A stretch of DNA of 64,000 bases from positions 140,561 through 204,560 of the forward strand of contig NZ_QUEE01000005.1 in assembly GCF_003477885.1 (NCBI RefSeq). The letters run 5' to 3'. Each line of letters starts with the position of its first letter. Within the stretch, counting starts at the first letter, position 1. This stretch comes from Lachnotalea sp. AF33-28 (lineage in GTDB: Bacteria; Bacillota; Clostridia; Lachnospirales; Lachnospiraceae). The notes beneath the pieces were generated by a model, which did not search any database, was not told the DNA's origin, and saw nothing but the letters and a program-made list of their open reading frames with translations. Position numbers and translations under genes: made by a program. Positions 62,867-64,000 of the stretch are shown piece by piece.

Positions 62867-63703
62867 ATGAGAAAGACTATAATTGTTTTGGCAATATTTT
62901 TATTTATACTATGTCTCGCCGGTTTACCGCAAATATCAAAATTTTTTACATTAAATGAATCATTTCCTTCACAAGAAGATGCTTATAATATGCAATTAGA
63001 TAGGGATAAAATATATACACTGTTAATGGACGACGTAATGTCTGATAAATATACATCTCTTGATACAAGCAGCATTACAAGTGTAAGCTATACTGGAATA
63101 GCGGATATTCCATGGGCACTATTTTATGAGAGCACAATGGATCAAAGCTATAATAAGATATTAGACAATTATAATGGAAGTGGAAGTTACCATATGCTAT
63201 GGATGCATGCACCAAGAGGCCGGCTTACGTTTCAATGCAGTTCTGAGGGGGATAACTATAATTTTGAAATTTTATCAGAAGATAACAATGTATTAATAAA
63301 ACCGCAGGCTGGTGAAGATTTTGAGGAGCTGTTTAGCAAATTGGGACTTAAGCCACTGCTTAATTATGAAAATCTGTTATATATTTTTCAGTATTTTTAT
63401 GAGTATCGTGATCAGCTTACGGTAGGCGAAAATGAGGATAATTATTATTTTAAAGGACGCTTGAAAATCCCCCTATTAAAAATGGTGGGAGCTGAAGCCT
63501 TATATGGTCTGACCTATTATTATGGTGATTTAACACCTTTAGAATACTGCGAATGTGATATAGTAATAGATATCATAAAGGATAAGCCTAATAACGGAAA
63601 AATAGTTTTTGATTTTGGCAATGCATTATTAGAAGCATATCCGGATGTTTGTGAGTATCCTCTTTATACCAGTTACTATGAAATTTTATATGAGTATAAA
63701 TAG
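62867..63703 (+). CDS. Membrane-anchored protein of unknown function, candidate immunity or accessory protein
   Basis: 278 residues. One N-terminal hydrophobic helix (about 5-24, IIVLAIFLFILCLAGL) then an acidic extracytoplasmic domain rich in Tyr, Asp and Asn; no lipobox of the usual form. I do not recognise a family. It is AT-rich like the second half of the gene upstream, follows it directly, and is separated by a terminator. Position and topology would suit an immunity protein protecting the cell envelope from the preceding toxin, but no motif shows it. Start at 62867 has AAGGA at 8 nt. Confidence 0.65.
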   Translation: MRKTIIVLAIFLFILCLAGLPQISKFFTLNESFPSQEDAYNMQLDRDKIYTLLMDDVMSDKYTSLDTSSITSVSYTGIADIPWALFYESTMDQSYNKILDNYNGSGSYHMLWMHAPRGRLTFQCSSEGDNYNFEILSEDNNVLIKPQAGEDFEELFSKLGLKPLLNYENLLYIFQYFYEYRDQLTVGENEDNYYFKGRLKIPLLKMVGAEALYGLTYYYGDLTPLEYCECDIVIDIIKDKPNNGKIVFDFGNALLEAYPDVCEYPLYTSYYEILYEYK

Positions 63704-63766
63704 CGGGATCTATTTTTATAAAAACGAGCAGACCGCTTGGGGCTTAATCAGGACCTGCCAGTTTGT

Positions 63767-64000
63767 TTATAGCTTCGTTATTGCTAACCAAATAAACGGT
63801 ACACATCCGACCATTATTAAAAGCACCGGTAAAATATACGAAATTCTTTTTGGTTTGATTTTTTTTAATACAGGCTCATCTACAGTAAGACCTTTATTGG
63901 TTAAAATACATCGGGCTTGTTCTGCGACATATATATGGTACCCGTTTTCGGATGTCTTACGAAGATATAGTATTTCTTTTTCCTCATTTCCTTCTATTCT
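63767..64000 (-). CDS. C-terminal end of a membrane protein gene (cut by window edge)
   Basis: The last 77 codons and stop of a leftward gene. The frame reads EKEILYLRKTSENGYHIYVA, then a region with KKIKPKR, one membrane helix (ISYILPVLLIMVGCVPFIWL) and AITKL-stop. It is open to the edge. AT-rich, unknown family, convergent with the candidate immunity gene. Its C-terminal helix means the tail is embedded in the membrane. Confidence 0.65.
   Translation of the reverse strand, partial: RIEGNEEKEILYLRKTSENGYHIYVAEQARCILTNKGLTVDEPVLKKIKPKRISYILPVLLIMVGCVPFIWLAITKL

Overview
The window looks like the chromosome of an anaerobic Firmicute of the Clostridia, most likely Lachnospiraceae. Evidence: an NADH-linked multi-subunit [FeFe] hydrogenase, two CUT1 sugar ABC operons each beside a YesM/YesN-type two-component pair, abundant GGAGG ribosome sites, a BirA-controlled BioY, and housekeeping genes of moderate GC interrupted by AT-rich islands. 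No rRNA, tRNA or CRISPR array was recognised.

Layout. 1-2.8 kb: two AT-rich, tandem, diverged paralogous membrane proteins of unknown function. 3-13.4 kb: a frameshifted WYL regulator, an FMN-barrel/Cys-rich protein, a GH28 glycosidase, an autoregulated PadR-DUF2812 pair, an MBL hydrolase, an ECF sigma factor with a DUF4173 membrane protein, a ThyX-like protein and a frameshifted flippase. 13.4-17 kb: a long inverted repeat, an AraC regulator with an ADP-ribosylglycohydrolase, and dCTP deaminase. 17.2-27 kb: an AP-superfamily phosphodiesterase facing a sugar ABC operon (binding protein, two permeases, FAD oxidoreductase, histidine kinase, response regulator). 27-36 kb: the hydrogenase locus. 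The catalytic operon hndA-ATPase-hndB-hndC-hndD runs leftwards; a divergent operon (DRTGG, HATPase, HydS-like hydrogenase homologue, DRTGG-like, PHP) runs rightwards. The shared intergenic region carries Rex-like sites.

36-38.6 kb: an ABC exporter preceded by a leader peptide, then an ECF-transporter S component. 38.6-48 kb: a second sugar ABC operon (URO-D-like protein, binding protein, two permeases, M20 dipeptidase) divergent from its own kinase/regulator pair. 48-50.2 kb: plsC and pncB. 50.2-50.8 kb: a 110-bp tandem array of hairpin units plus palindromic elements. 50.8-55.3 kb: a MerR regulator and a MATE pump with a MerR-type promoter, separated by an AT-rich AbiEi/AbiEii toxin-antitoxin module. 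55.3-57 kb: BioY behind a BirA box, DUF1284 and a small zinc ribbon.

57.3-64 kb: the most unusual locus. A 1786-residue protein has eight SH3b repeats, an apparently intact M14 metallopeptidase and a peptidoglycan-binding domain. Inside that last domain the DNA switches abruptly to AT-rich sequence encoding a ricin-like segment, a region resembling polymorphic toxin type 44, a DUF1906-like barrel and an unknown tail. A membrane-anchored hypothetical protein follows (candidate immunity or accessory protein), then the end of another membrane protein gene on the opposite strand. I interpret this as a modular cell-wall-targeting polymorphic toxin or lysin acquired by recombination. Two dispersed palindromic repeat families, one with flanking direct repeats, are scattered through the window.
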